A stretch of 64,000 nucleotides of DNA from QYOJ01 sp964616825 (GTDB lineage: Bacteria; Bacteroidota; Bacteroidia; Bacteroidales; FEN-979). Positions 33,771 through 42,074 of the stretch are shown piece by piece (position 1 is the stretch's first letter; the number at the start of each line of letters is the position of its first letter). Below the pieces are notes generated by a model. The model made no database searches and was not told the origin of the DNA. It saw only the letters and a list, made by a program, of their open reading frames with translations. The stretch is from contig CAZTSX010000007.1 in NCBI GenBank assembly GCA_964616825.1, positions 62,001 through 126,000 of the forward strand, written 5' to 3'. The position numbers and the translations under genes were made by a program.

Positions 33771-33832
33771 TGACAGGTTAGACAAGTATCCAGTTATCCA
33801 GTTATCCAGTAATCCAGCTATCTGGTTATCCA
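33771..33832. repeat. ATCCAG-type repeat, right copy
   Basis: TGACAGGTTAGACAAGTATC followed by CAGTTATCCAGTTATCCAG, TAATCCAG and CTATCTGGTTATCC. It begins on the base after the DsrE stop. The last bases form the stop codon and the final residues of the convergent M3-like peptidase (WITR-stop). Confidence 0.8.
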
Positions 33833-35338
33833 CTCGATGTATCCTTCAATATCAAGTCCTTTTCCAGTGAATCGTTTGAGTTTCTCCTGCCAGTGATAAT
33901 ACTCACCGTCTTTGTAGAAGTACTCCTGCATCAGGGCGGCGGTTTCGGGATTGAAGAGGTAGTCAGTTCCCAGTCTTCTCTCCAGTTCGTTGTGGATCTG
34001 CCACTGGATGATCTCGGCGAAGAGGTAGTTGTGGTTGTAAATGGGATAGGATACATACATGGAGTTAGCCATTCTGTGTTGCCGCGAGGAAGGTGTGTCA
34101 ACCAGCAGGTATCGTTTCAACAACTTTGACCGAAGTGAATCCACATCCAATTCCGGATTGTTGAATATTTCCAGTTCCAGCCACACATTGTAGAGCCAGA
34201 AGCGGATGTTGACCGGAGCATATTTCTTGCAGGTCTTGATTTTTTCAGCAATTTCTTCCCCGGTGAGATCAGTATACTTTTTCATCCACTCCGGGTTCTG
34301 AAGGACACCGGCAGCCCACTCAGCCAAACCTTCTGCCATGATCGGACTGGTGCCTCCTGCTATCCACTCATACCCCTTTAGTACCGGAGATGAGATACGG
34401 GTGTAAACACAGGCCAGACCATGTCCTACTTCGTGAAAGATGGTTGATACTCCTACGCTTGGATTCACAACCAACTTGAAGTTGTCGGGAATCCGTACAG
34501 AAATTCCCTGTCCTCCCATCGGAGGCGGCAGTTGCATCTCACGTTGCAGGATCGGCAGCTCTTCATACTTCATCCCTAATCCATTCAGGGTGGAGGAAAG
34601 GATGGCCTGGCGTTCCTCTTTCAAAGGTTCTGGTGGTCCACATCGGAAATAGTTAAAATAGAGCTGGAATATATCCTGAATCCCCACTTCATCGAGTTCA
34701 TTCTTCTCCTTTAACTCATCAACCATCACCCTGTATGGCTGGATAGTAAGTGTATCTATCACATGGAGCCAGCGCTGAAATGCTTCGGGCTGAATGCTGT
34801 TAACCATCAGGGTCATGTCTATGTAACCGTGAAATCCTAACTCTTTAGCCGAGATGTTCCGTTTGACCAGCAGCTCTTTTGCCATCTTCTCCAGGTCTTC
34901 GCCTGAAGGCTTCCCTTCTACAGTATCGGATGTAACCAGCCATTTTTCAAGTTCCGACTGCAGCTCACTGATCCCGGGAGCGTCATTGACCTGTGAAGCC
35001 GCCATGATATTGTGCCACTGAATCAGCTGACGATGCATCATTGTATCGGAAATCTTATCCTGTCTCTGCATCCAGTATTGAAGAAGGGCTTCCATACTGT
35101 CTTTTTGCACATACCTATCTGCTTTGAGTGTTTCCAGTTCGCCTGCATCCTCCAGTACCCCCGAGTAATAGTCGTAATAGGCATCTCCCAAGGCAACAGA
35201 ATAATCTTCAAACAATTGATCCTGACGGTCGAGGAAGCTCCGGACTTGATCCTGTTGTATGATCCAGTTTGTCTCCTGAGCCATAATAGCTACAGAAAGA
35301 CCGATGGTCATGGCAATAATTAAAAAAAGTGGTTTCAT
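33818..35338 (-). CDS. Exported M3/M2-like zinc metallopeptidase
   Basis: A 506-residue exported protein with signal peptide LFLIIAMTIGLSVAIMAQ. The zinc site is FHEVGHGLACVYTR with H302, E303 and H306; a downstream EGLAEWAAGVL glutamate is the probable third ligand, which makes it a gluzincin. The largely helical body (LQYWMQRQDKISDTMMHRQL; GLGMKYEELPILQREMQ) and the family's order recall oligopeptidases of the M3/M2 clans, though it is shorter. It would degrade peptides in the periplasm. The last four residues and the stop are encoded by ATCCAG-type repeat sequence. Confidence 0.83.
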   Translation of the reverse strand: MKPLFLIIAMTIGLSVAIMAQETNWIIQQDQVRSFLDRQDQLFEDYSVALGDAYYDYYSGVLEDAGELETLKADRYVQKDSMEALLQYWMQRQDKISDTMMHRQLIQWHNIMAASQVNDAPGISELQSELEKWLVTSDTVEGKPSGEDLEKMAKELLVKRNISAKELGFHGYIDMTLMVNSIQPEAFQRWLHVIDTLTIQPYRVMVDELKEKNELDEVGIQDIFQLYFNYFRCGPPEPLKEERQAILSSTLNGLGMKYEELPILQREMQLPPPMGGQGISVRIPDNFKLVVNPSVGVSTIFHEVGHGLACVYTRISSPVLKGYEWIAGGTSPIMAEGLAEWAAGVLQNPEWMKKYTDLTGEEIAEKIKTCKKYAPVNIRFWLYNVWLELEIFNNPELDVDSLRSKLLKRYLLVDTPSSRQHRMANSMYVSYPIYNHNYLFAEIIQWQIHNELERRLGTDYLFNPETAALMQEYFYKDGEYYHWQEKLKRFTGKGLDIEGYIEWITR

Positions 35339-35405
35339 GAATGAATGAGTTTAGTTTTTAACTCATGCAAAGATGAGGATTAATTGGGAACCATATCACC
35401 ATCCG

Positions 35406-36680
35406 TTAAAGCTTCTGTCTGAACATGTGCTTGTTGTCTCCCTGACCAGGGATATCGTAAAGGTAAAAAAGGAAGTTATTATGTACGTGAACCTTTTGGG
35501 GAAACATATGCTTTGAGCTGGCGATCCTTTTCAGCTCGCCGGTATTTAAATCGACACGGTAGAGGGTCATCCTGCCGTTTTTGATGAAGGAAGTATAGGC
35601 TTTCCGGTCGATGTCGTCGATATAGATCTCGGTGGTCCACCGGCCGGCATTTGTCTCCTGAACCTGCAACTTCAGCTTGGATGTAAATTCACCCAGCCGC
35701 GTATATAGCTCCAGCGTATAATCGGCTGTATTGAACACACATAGCATATCGTCAATCTTATGAAGCGTAGAAGTGTTTGGTTTGTAAAGTACTTTCTTCA
35801 CCCAATTCCATTGCTGAAAAGCTTCCCGGCCTTCCGGGATCCGCGACATCATCATCAACGCATTGTCGTCTCGGTTTCTTCTCAACATCTTCATCTTTGC
35901 TTCATCATTAGCAAATGTGAGATGCTTTTTCTGGCTGGTTTTGCGATTGATGTGATAAAATTCAACTCCCAGCTGATTCCGGCTTATCTTCCTGAAGAAA
36001 AGCAGATCCCCCGAAGAGGCTACACAATCAAAGAGGGTCTTGCGGAAGCGGTCGATCTCAGCAGGAAAGATGAGCCGAAGGATAGTAGAGTCTCTGAATA
36101 CCTGGTATGCTGTATCATGACTGAGCACATGTATATACCCCAGGCAATCATGAAACAGTCGTGTCGGACGAAATGGAAGCGAGCCCGAGCCGGATGCTGT
36201 ATCGCCCGATACCGAAAGACAAAGTAATTCCGATTCAGCTCGCCTGAACCTGAAGATCAGCATGTAGACCCGGTTGCTGTCGACCGTATAATCCAGGACC
36301 GAATACTGGGTGTCTTTGAAGAAGAGCTCGGGTTCATATTCGGCCTTGATCTCGACCTCCCTGAGCGTTGTTGCCTGTTGCTTCAACATGACGGTGATCG
36401 TTGCCGAGGTGTTATCCAGCCAGATCCGCTGGGTTTCATACCCCAGATGGCTTACAGTCATGTATACCGGGATGGTGTCGATGAAAAAAGAGAACTTCCC
36501 CTGGATGCTTGTTGAGGTTCCCAGGTCGGTTCCGGTAAAGCTGATATTTACCGACGGGACCGGATGCCGGGTCTCGCGATCAATGACCTTCCCATAGAAA
36601 TAGAAGTTCTGCTCCTGAGCATAGATCAGCTGGGTGGAACAACATATCAGAAAGACCAGAAATAATTTCCATCTTCTCAT
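35406..36680 (-). CDS. Carboxypeptidase-like regulatory domain protein
   Basis: A 424-residue exported protein. The signal peptide is MRRWKLFLVFLICCSTQLIY, followed at residues about 28-110 by a carboxypeptidase D regulatory-like beta-sandwich (YGKVIDRETRHPVPSVNISF; GTDLGTSTSIQGKFSFFIDT; VSHLGYETQRIWL), common as a prefix of TonB receptors. The remaining 310 residues look like a beta-propeller or six-bladed sheet and are unassigned. An open frame extends 26 codons upstream, but this ATG gives the signal peptide and overlaps the stop of the upstream MA-type peptidase gene by four bases. Possibly an envelope scaffold. Confidence 0.78.
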   Translation of the reverse strand: MRRWKLFLVFLICCSTQLIYAQEQNFYFYGKVIDRETRHPVPSVNISFTGTDLGTSTSIQGKFSFFIDTIPVYMTVSHLGYETQRIWLDNTSATITVMLKQQATTLREVEIKAEYEPELFFKDTQYSVLDYTVDSNRVYMLIFRFRRAESELLCLSVSGDTASGSGSLPFRPTRLFHDCLGYIHVLSHDTAYQVFRDSTILRLIFPAEIDRFRKTLFDCVASSGDLLFFRKISRNQLGVEFYHINRKTSQKKHLTFANDEAKMKMLRRNRDDNALMMMSRIPEGREAFQQWNWVKKVLYKPNTSTLHKIDDMLCVFNTADYTLELYTRLGEFTSKLKLQVQETNAGRWTTEIYIDDIDRKAYTSFIKNGRMTLYRVDLNTGELKRIASSKHMFPQKVHVHNNFLFYLYDIPGQGDNKHMFRQKL

Positions 36681-37675
36681 TTGCGGGAAAACTTCAGGAA
36701 AAGCCAACGAATGACAATCACTATCGGGGTAAACACAATCAAGATAATAAGTACCCATCTCAGGAACACCAGAAAATCAAATGAAACAGGTACCAGGGCT
36801 GTCAATGGTGGAAAGATTCCAGCCTCTTTTTGATGTTTTACCCATTTCTTCTCAACCTCTGCCAAAGGAATCTGAAACACTTTTTCGAATGTTTTCTCCG
36901 TACTGAAATTCCAGTGCATCTTCGATCCATACTTGCGGATCTGGTCTATTCCGTATTGTGAGATCAGGTACCGGGTAAACTGATATACTCCCCCGTAACC
37001 CTTTGCAGCCATCTTCCCATCTTCCATTCTCACCATCGCCTGCCAATCCCAGGGATGTTTCAGTGAGGTGACCGTTACCAGCTCCGGGTTCTCTTTCAGG
37101 TAATCGTCGAGATGGTTTGCTGCAAAGGAATAGTCCTGCATTACCGTAGCACATCCTTCGTCGAACCATTTGGGGAGGGTTAACACATAGCAGAGATACG
37201 AGAAACGACGACTCATATAAAGATGGCTCATCTCATGAACAAGAGCCGAATACAACGACATACTTGTTCCAAAACGGTCGGGATTGAGTACAATCCTCCC
37301 CATCAAAGCCGATCCCATAGCCCGGTTCCATGTCAGATGATAATATTGATCAGGCGATTCACATAAAAAAATATTCACCCCTTTCCAGAACTCCTGGTCA
37401 CTGGTATCATTCCAGAATTTTCGGATAGAATCCTGTGCGATGGACGCCATGTAGAGAACATCCATGGCCTCAATGATATGGTCACCGGAATAGTAAACGG
37501 TATTTGTATAATCCGTTACATTATCATAGGAATCAAGCAGGTAAGGGAACAGCACCCTCCCGGGTCCAAACATAAAAAAGAAGATGATCAACCAGAAAAA
37601 CAGGAATAATAAGATCCGGAGAGTCCATTTTCTCACATTACTTCGCTTTTTTTCTCTGGTAATCGGGTCATTCAT
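36677..37675 (-). CDS. Membrane-anchored peptidase MA-like protein
   Basis: A 332-residue protein with a basic N-terminus, one helix (ILLFLFFWLIIFFFMFG), a periplasmic domain and a C-terminal helix (WVLIILIVFTPIVIVIRWLF). The periplasmic domain has an HExxH zinc motif, ALVHEMSHLYMS (H147, E148, H151), and a later WFDEGCA glutamate (E173), a gluzincin arrangement like peptidase MA. The order, with a downstream carboxypeptidase-regulatory-domain gene overlapping by four bases, suggests a two-protein envelope unit. Substrate unknown. Confidence 0.8.
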   Translation of the reverse strand: MNDPITREKKRSNVRKWTLRILLFLFFWLIIFFFMFGPGRVLFPYLLDSYDNVTDYTNTVYYSGDHIIEAMDVLYMASIAQDSIRKFWNDTSDQEFWKGVNIFLCESPDQYYHLTWNRAMGSALMGRIVLNPDRFGTSMSLYSALVHEMSHLYMSRRFSYLCYVLTLPKWFDEGCATVMQDYSFAANHLDDYLKENPELVTVTSLKHPWDWQAMVRMEDGKMAAKGYGGVYQFTRYLISQYGIDQIRKYGSKMHWNFSTEKTFEKVFQIPLAEVEKKWVKHQKEAGIFPPLTALVPVSFDFLVFLRWVLIILIVFTPIVIVIRWLFLKFSRK

Positions 37676-37787
37676 GGAGATAAAAGTAACAATGAATATT
37701 CAAAAATAGGTTTCCAGGCATAGGCAAGCAAAATATATCGATGATCGAATACAATCTGTCGATAAGCAGCAAGAAAACAAATAGGAG

Positions 37788-40787
37788 TTATTTCTCCAGC
37801 TTCACAAGATGTTTAAAGAGGTCTTTGTTCTTTTCGATCTTTCCGGCATTTCCATAAACGCAGTAGGCTTTCTGATTCAGCACATCCTGCATCATACTTG
37901 AATAGGCCGAAATATCTTCAGCAGAGGTTTCCAGAATCGCATCACGATCTTTCTGCAGATCCATTTGAGATGTTTTGGTGAAGTAGTAGTTCACGGCTCG
38001 CTCCCCTTTCTGGGAAGGTGTAAGGGGTCTATCCAGTCCTGCAATGGTTCCGATAATGTACCGTGTCATTGCTGTCTCATCGGCTTCAAAACCATTGAGG
38101 TACTCTGGAATACCGGCATAGTTATCCAAAGTCCCTTCCAAATTCGGATCCCGGTAGGAGTTAAAGGTCACTATTCCGTAGGGAGTAAAAATGCTGAAAC
38201 CCCCATAGGCGCCACCCATCACCCGGATCCGTGTCTGCAGATAATCGGTTGAGAGGATCTGGTTCAATACCCGCAACTTGCCATCCCAGGGGTATCCGAG
38301 TGTTTTGAAATCGGCTCCTTCAATTACATACTGTACTTTGGAAGGAGTCAGAATCCCTTCATTTTTACTTGTTGGATCGAGCGCCCAGTCTTGCAATGTA
38401 ACGGCTTCATCCGGAAGCGTGGCAACGAACGTGGTCAGCCCTTCGGTAAAAAGCTTCATCTGGTCATTCTGGCAGGTGGTGGTTGCGATCAGGTTTTGCT
38501 TGCTAAAAAGTATGGTAGCCACCTTGGCAAGCATTTCGCACAATTTCTCGGGATTCTCATCATACTTCTTAGCGATGTCGGAAACAAACCAGTAGTAATC
38601 GAGTCCTCCGGTCAGCTCACGGAACATGCCACGGTTAGAGACATACGATGACTGGCGACGGGAAGCATATCGGTATCCGTTTCGCTTCACAGATCCATCA
38701 AGTTGGGCCTGATGCTTATCGATCACCGTTTTTAGTCTCTCCACATCGCAATAGAGCGTATTATTCAATACCTCTCCGGTTAGCTCAAACATCCTGGCTA
38801 CTTTATCTCCCATGGCTTTGGATGTGACCTCAAATTTCGGGATCAATTTACTGTCATCAGAATCTTCCAGGTAAGAGGGAAGGGAGACGTTGAACATCCC
38901 CGTATTGATATTGAGCGCTTTATTTAACTCGCCATAGGTGTAATTCTCTGTATTGAGTAAACTGAGAATATTTGAAAGCAGGGAGGCGTATGGGATCAGT
39001 TCCTGAGGTAATACGCGGAGATCGAACATGAGGTTCATATAGACCACATTGTTGGTAAACTGATCACAATGGAGTACCGGTACTCCTGCGACCTCTGTCT
39101 CTTGTATGGCAAACCACTCAGCCTTGGGGTTAATGTCATCGATATCAAGCAACGGAATGGTAGCCAGTGCTTCAGGTGTATCTTCGCGTTCCTGATATTC
39201 AATCAGTTCGTTGGTCTCAGCGACTAACTCTTCCATCTGCTCTTTTGTCAGAGAAGCCTGGTAAGCTTTCAACACCTCCTGTGTCTCCGCGATGTTTTCT
39301 TTTTCTAATCCCGGTTTTGGTTCCAATATAAGTTCCAGTGTATGAGGATTATTCAGGAAATATTTTGTAATGACAGATTCAAGATAATTCCCGTCTATCC
39401 CCTTTTTCAAAGCTGCCAGTGGCTTTTCCCACTCAAGTGTCAGGAATGGGTCATCGGCAAAGAACCAACCGGCGAGGGACTGGAATCCATAAATCAGCCC
39501 TTTCTGAGCATTATCGCCTTCACGCAACTGGAACTCAATCCGGTTCAACACACCTTTAACCTCTTCTTTATCGACGCCTTCTTCAGCCACTTCTTTAAGG
39601 GTATTTGTGATCACCTCCAGGAATTTCTCGCTATCCTGAGAATTTGCATTTTGCACAATAATCTGAACCACATTCTGGTTGTAGCTGGAAGATGATGCAT
39701 AAACATCCTGACCGATCCCGGCTTCCTGGAGAGCCAGGCGAACGGGTGCCGATTCCTGGTTGACGAGTACATCACAAAGGATATCCAATCCCCATGAAAG
39801 TTCCTGGTCGGTATTGTGACCGGCAACGAAACTATAGGAGAGGAATGTCTGATTTTCGGTTTTGGATCCCTCCAACACTGGATAATAAGCCTTAGCTACT
39901 TTCATCAACTCAAACGGAGTCTGATCGGTGATAGTAACCGGATTGTCGCTCCGCTCATAGTTGGCCAGGTAAGCCGAATCGATAAACGCCAGCTCCTTCT
40001 CGAGGTCGGCATCGCCATACAACACAATGTAGCTGTTATCAGGATGATAATAGCGTTTATGATAGTTTAGAAAAGCCTCTTTTGTGAGTGTGGGGACTGC
40101 AGAGGGATAACCTCCCGACTCAAATCCGTAAGGATTACCTGGAAAGAGATTTTTGTAGATCTCATAATTCAGCACGCGGTTCGGATTGGAGAATGATCCT
40201 TTCATCTCATTGTAAACAACACCTTTGTAAACAACAGGACTCTTTGCATCTTCCAGTTCATAATGCCAACCTTCCTGTTTCAGAATCCGGGGATCGTCAT
40301 AGATCAACGGATTAAAAACAGCATCGAGGTAGACGTGCATCAGGTTGAAATAGTCTTTGTCGTTCATGCTTGCTACGGGGTACATGGTCATATCTTTCCC
40401 GGTAAACGCATTGATAAACGTGTTCAGCGATCCTTTTTGAAGAACATCAAAGGGACTCTTCACCGGAAAATTCTTTGATCCGTTCAGTACCGAATGCTCC
40501 ATGATATGCGGTGTGCCTGCATCGGAGTCCGGGAAGGTTTTAAACGCGATGGCGAATGTTTTGTTCGGGTCGTCCGAGTCAATCTTCAGAAGGTGAGCGC
40601 CACTCTTTTCATGTTCGTAGAGGTAACATTCGGCATTCAACTCCGTGACAAATCGTTTTTCAACTAGTTTAAATCCGTGCATGTCGTGCTTTTTACATCC
40701 TGTAAGGATGAGAGCTGACAAAATTACACAAACAAAAGCAGAAAAGGCCAGGCGCGGCCATTTCAGAGATCTGGTAGGTTTTTCCAT
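37788..40787 (-). CDS. M16C family zinc metallopeptidase (presequence protease-like)
   Basis: A 999-residue lipoprotein: LAFSAFVCVILSALILTGCK has a lipobox ending TGC. The inverted zinc motif HxxEH reads GTPHIMEHSVLNGS with H94, E97 and H98; the third ligand is a Glu in KGVVYNEMKGSFSNPNRVL. The size and the two-half layout with a central hinge match PreP/M16C enzymes, which enclose and cut unfolded peptides. The lipobox places it in the bacterial envelope, unlike cytosolic or organelle PreP. The ATG at 40787 is used; an upstream ATG 16 codons earlier lacks a signal. Confidence 0.9.
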   Translation of the reverse strand: MEKPTRSLKWPRLAFSAFVCVILSALILTGCKKHDMHGFKLVEKRFVTELNAECYLYEHEKSGAHLLKIDSDDPNKTFAIAFKTFPDSDAGTPHIMEHSVLNGSKNFPVKSPFDVLQKGSLNTFINAFTGKDMTMYPVASMNDKDYFNLMHVYLDAVFNPLIYDDPRILKQEGWHYELEDAKSPVVYKGVVYNEMKGSFSNPNRVLNYEIYKNLFPGNPYGFESGGYPSAVPTLTKEAFLNYHKRYYHPDNSYIVLYGDADLEKELAFIDSAYLANYERSDNPVTITDQTPFELMKVAKAYYPVLEGSKTENQTFLSYSFVAGHNTDQELSWGLDILCDVLVNQESAPVRLALQEAGIGQDVYASSSSYNQNVVQIIVQNANSQDSEKFLEVITNTLKEVAEEGVDKEEVKGVLNRIEFQLREGDNAQKGLIYGFQSLAGWFFADDPFLTLEWEKPLAALKKGIDGNYLESVITKYFLNNPHTLELILEPKPGLEKENIAETQEVLKAYQASLTKEQMEELVAETNELIEYQEREDTPEALATIPLLDIDDINPKAEWFAIQETEVAGVPVLHCDQFTNNVVYMNLMFDLRVLPQELIPYASLLSNILSLLNTENYTYGELNKALNINTGMFNVSLPSYLEDSDDSKLIPKFEVTSKAMGDKVARMFELTGEVLNNTLYCDVERLKTVIDKHQAQLDGSVKRNGYRYASRRQSSYVSNRGMFRELTGGLDYYWFVSDIAKKYDENPEKLCEMLAKVATILFSKQNLIATTTCQNDQMKLFTEGLTTFVATLPDEAVTLQDWALDPTSKNEGILTPSKVQYVIEGADFKTLGYPWDGKLRVLNQILSTDYLQTRIRVMGGAYGGFSIFTPYGIVTFNSYRDPNLEGTLDNYAGIPEYLNGFEADETAMTRYIIGTIAGLDRPLTPSQKGERAVNYYFTKTSQMDLQKDRDAILETSAEDISAYSSMMQDVLNQKAYCVYGNAGKIEKNKDLFKHLVKLEK

Positions 40788-40935
40788 AATGATGTGCTTA
40801 TTTATTGATTTGGCGCTCAAAATACAAGGAATCATTGAGACCGGAAAGGAAAATCGATAATAACGGTGATTTTGTCGATTTTTGGTTTAAAACATAGGAC
40901 ATGGGTGGGAAGAGGTGAGCATTATTGTTTAATGA

Positions 40936-40967
40936 TTTGTAAATTTGAATTAATACGTGTATTTTTG
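40936..40967 (+). promoter_or_regulatory. Consensus Bacteroidota promoter for rpmB
   Basis: TTTG at 40936-40939, a 20-base spacer, then TATTTTTG at 40960-40967: the best match in the window to TTTG-N19/21-TAnnTTTG. Transcription would start about 34 bases before the ATG. Confidence 0.8.
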
Positions 40968-41007
40968 CACTCCATTTTGAAGAACCAATTATTTTAAGAT
41001 TACAGCA

Positions 41008-41250
41008 ATGGCAAGGATTTGCGAAATTACGGGCAAGACATACATGACTGGAAACAAGGTTTCTCACTCCCATAAGAAAACCAAGCGGGTATTCAAACCC
41101 AACTTCCAGATAAAAACGTTTTACATCCCGGAAGAGGATCGGTCCATTACCATCAGGGTTTCAACAGAAGGGATTCGGAACATCAATAAAAAAGGGATCT
41201 CTGCTTGTCTAAAAGAGGCTCGCGAGAAAGGATTTCTGAAGAAAAAGTAA
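41008..41250 (+). CDS. rpmB: 50S ribosomal protein L28
   Basis: An 80-residue basic ribosomal protein: MARICEITGKTYMTGNKVSH, SHKKTKRVFKPNFQIKTFYI, then IRVSTEGIRNINKKGIS. Length and motifs match bacterial L28. Its strong own promoter fits a ribosomal gene. In many Bacteroidota rpmB is followed by rpmG and a small DUF4295 gene; neither is seen here, and the next gene is an unrelated envelope protein. Confidence 0.97.
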   Translation: MARICEITGKTYMTGNKVSHSHKKTKRVFKPNFQIKTFYIPEEDRSITIRVSTEGIRNINKKGISACLKEAREKGFLKKK

Positions 41251-41271
41251 GGGCATCCGGACCGGGTGCCC
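41251..41271 (+). terminator. Hairpin after rpmB, possible terminator
   Basis: GGGCATCC, loop GGACC, GGGTGCCC: an 8-bp stem with one G-U pair starting on the base after the rpmB stop. There is no following U-tract, so intrinsic termination is uncertain; it may protect the 3' end. Confidence 0.4.
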
Positions 41272-41411
41272 ATACAATCCACAACGGATGTCCTTACATA
41301 TATAACACCACGCTGTTACACTGATGTAGCAGCATTTTTTTATCCTCGCCAGCAGAATAAATTCCTCCCGGATTCGTTGATAAACCATTGAATTCTCGTA
41401 ATTTTACCTCC

Positions 41412-42065
41412 ATGAAAATGTGTTTGCCCCTTTCTCTCCTGCTAACAGTGTCACTGCTGAATTGCATCCCGGGACAGACGCAAAACAGTGATGAGGATCT
41501 GGTTCAGTTTACAGGGATCACGATTACGGCTGACAGCCTTTCTTCCGTTCCATTTACCAGAATCATGGTTAAAACCACCCGTGAAGGGACCACAAGTGAT
41601 GTGATGGGTTACTTCTCATTCGTAGCCCATGTCGGAGATACGATCCTCTTCAACGCTTTGGGTTATAAGCCCACCTCTTTTATCATCCCCGATACGATCA
41701 AATTCAACCGTTACTCCCTCATCCATCTGATGACAGCCGATACGCTAACCCTGGCAGCCGCGATTATCTTTCCCTGGCCGACCTACGAAGATTTCAAAGA
41801 GGCTTTTCTCAATATCCGGATACCCGACGATGAACTGGAGATTGCCCGGAAAAACCTGGCAGCAGCCAAAATCCAGATGATGGCCAAGGAATACTCAATG
41901 GACGGCCGGATGAACTATAATAACTACATCGAAAACCAAACAAGCAAACTATACTATTTCGGTCAACAACAACCTTTTTCGATTTTCAATCCCTTTGCGT
42001 GGGCACAGTTCATCAAAGCCTGGAAAGAGGGAAAGTTCAAGAAAAGAGAGAACCGGGATGATTAA
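41412..42065 (+). CDS. Carboxypeptidase-like regulatory domain protein (TonB receptor partner)
   Basis: A 217-residue exported protein. The ATG gives a signal peptide (MCLPLSLLLTVSLLNCIPGQ) with a possible lipobox LLNC. Residues about 28-110 form a carboxypeptidase D regulatory-like sandwich: FTGITITADSLSSVPFTRIM, DVMGYFSFVAHVGDTILFNA, LGYKPTSFIIP. A helical, basic C-terminus with an aromatic YFGQQQPFSIFNPFAWAQF patch follows. Nine bases separate it from the TonB-dependent receptor gene, so the two are likely expressed together. Role unknown; perhaps a periplasmic cofactor of the receptor. Confidence 0.75.
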   Translation: MKMCLPLSLLLTVSLLNCIPGQTQNSDEDLVQFTGITITADSLSSVPFTRIMVKTTREGTTSDVMGYFSFVAHVGDTILFNALGYKPTSFIIPDTIKFNRYSLIHLMTADTLTLAAAIIFPWPTYEDFKEAFLNIRIPDDELEIARKNLAAAKIQMMAKEYSMDGRMNYNNYIENQTSKLYYFGQQQPFSIFNPFAWAQFIKAWKEGKFKKRENRDD

Positions 42066-42074
42066 CTTTCTCAT

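Noticed and set aside
35760..36227. 155-codon plus-strand open frame
   Set aside because: Antisense to the carboxypeptidase-regulatory-domain gene, with no signal peptide or motif.
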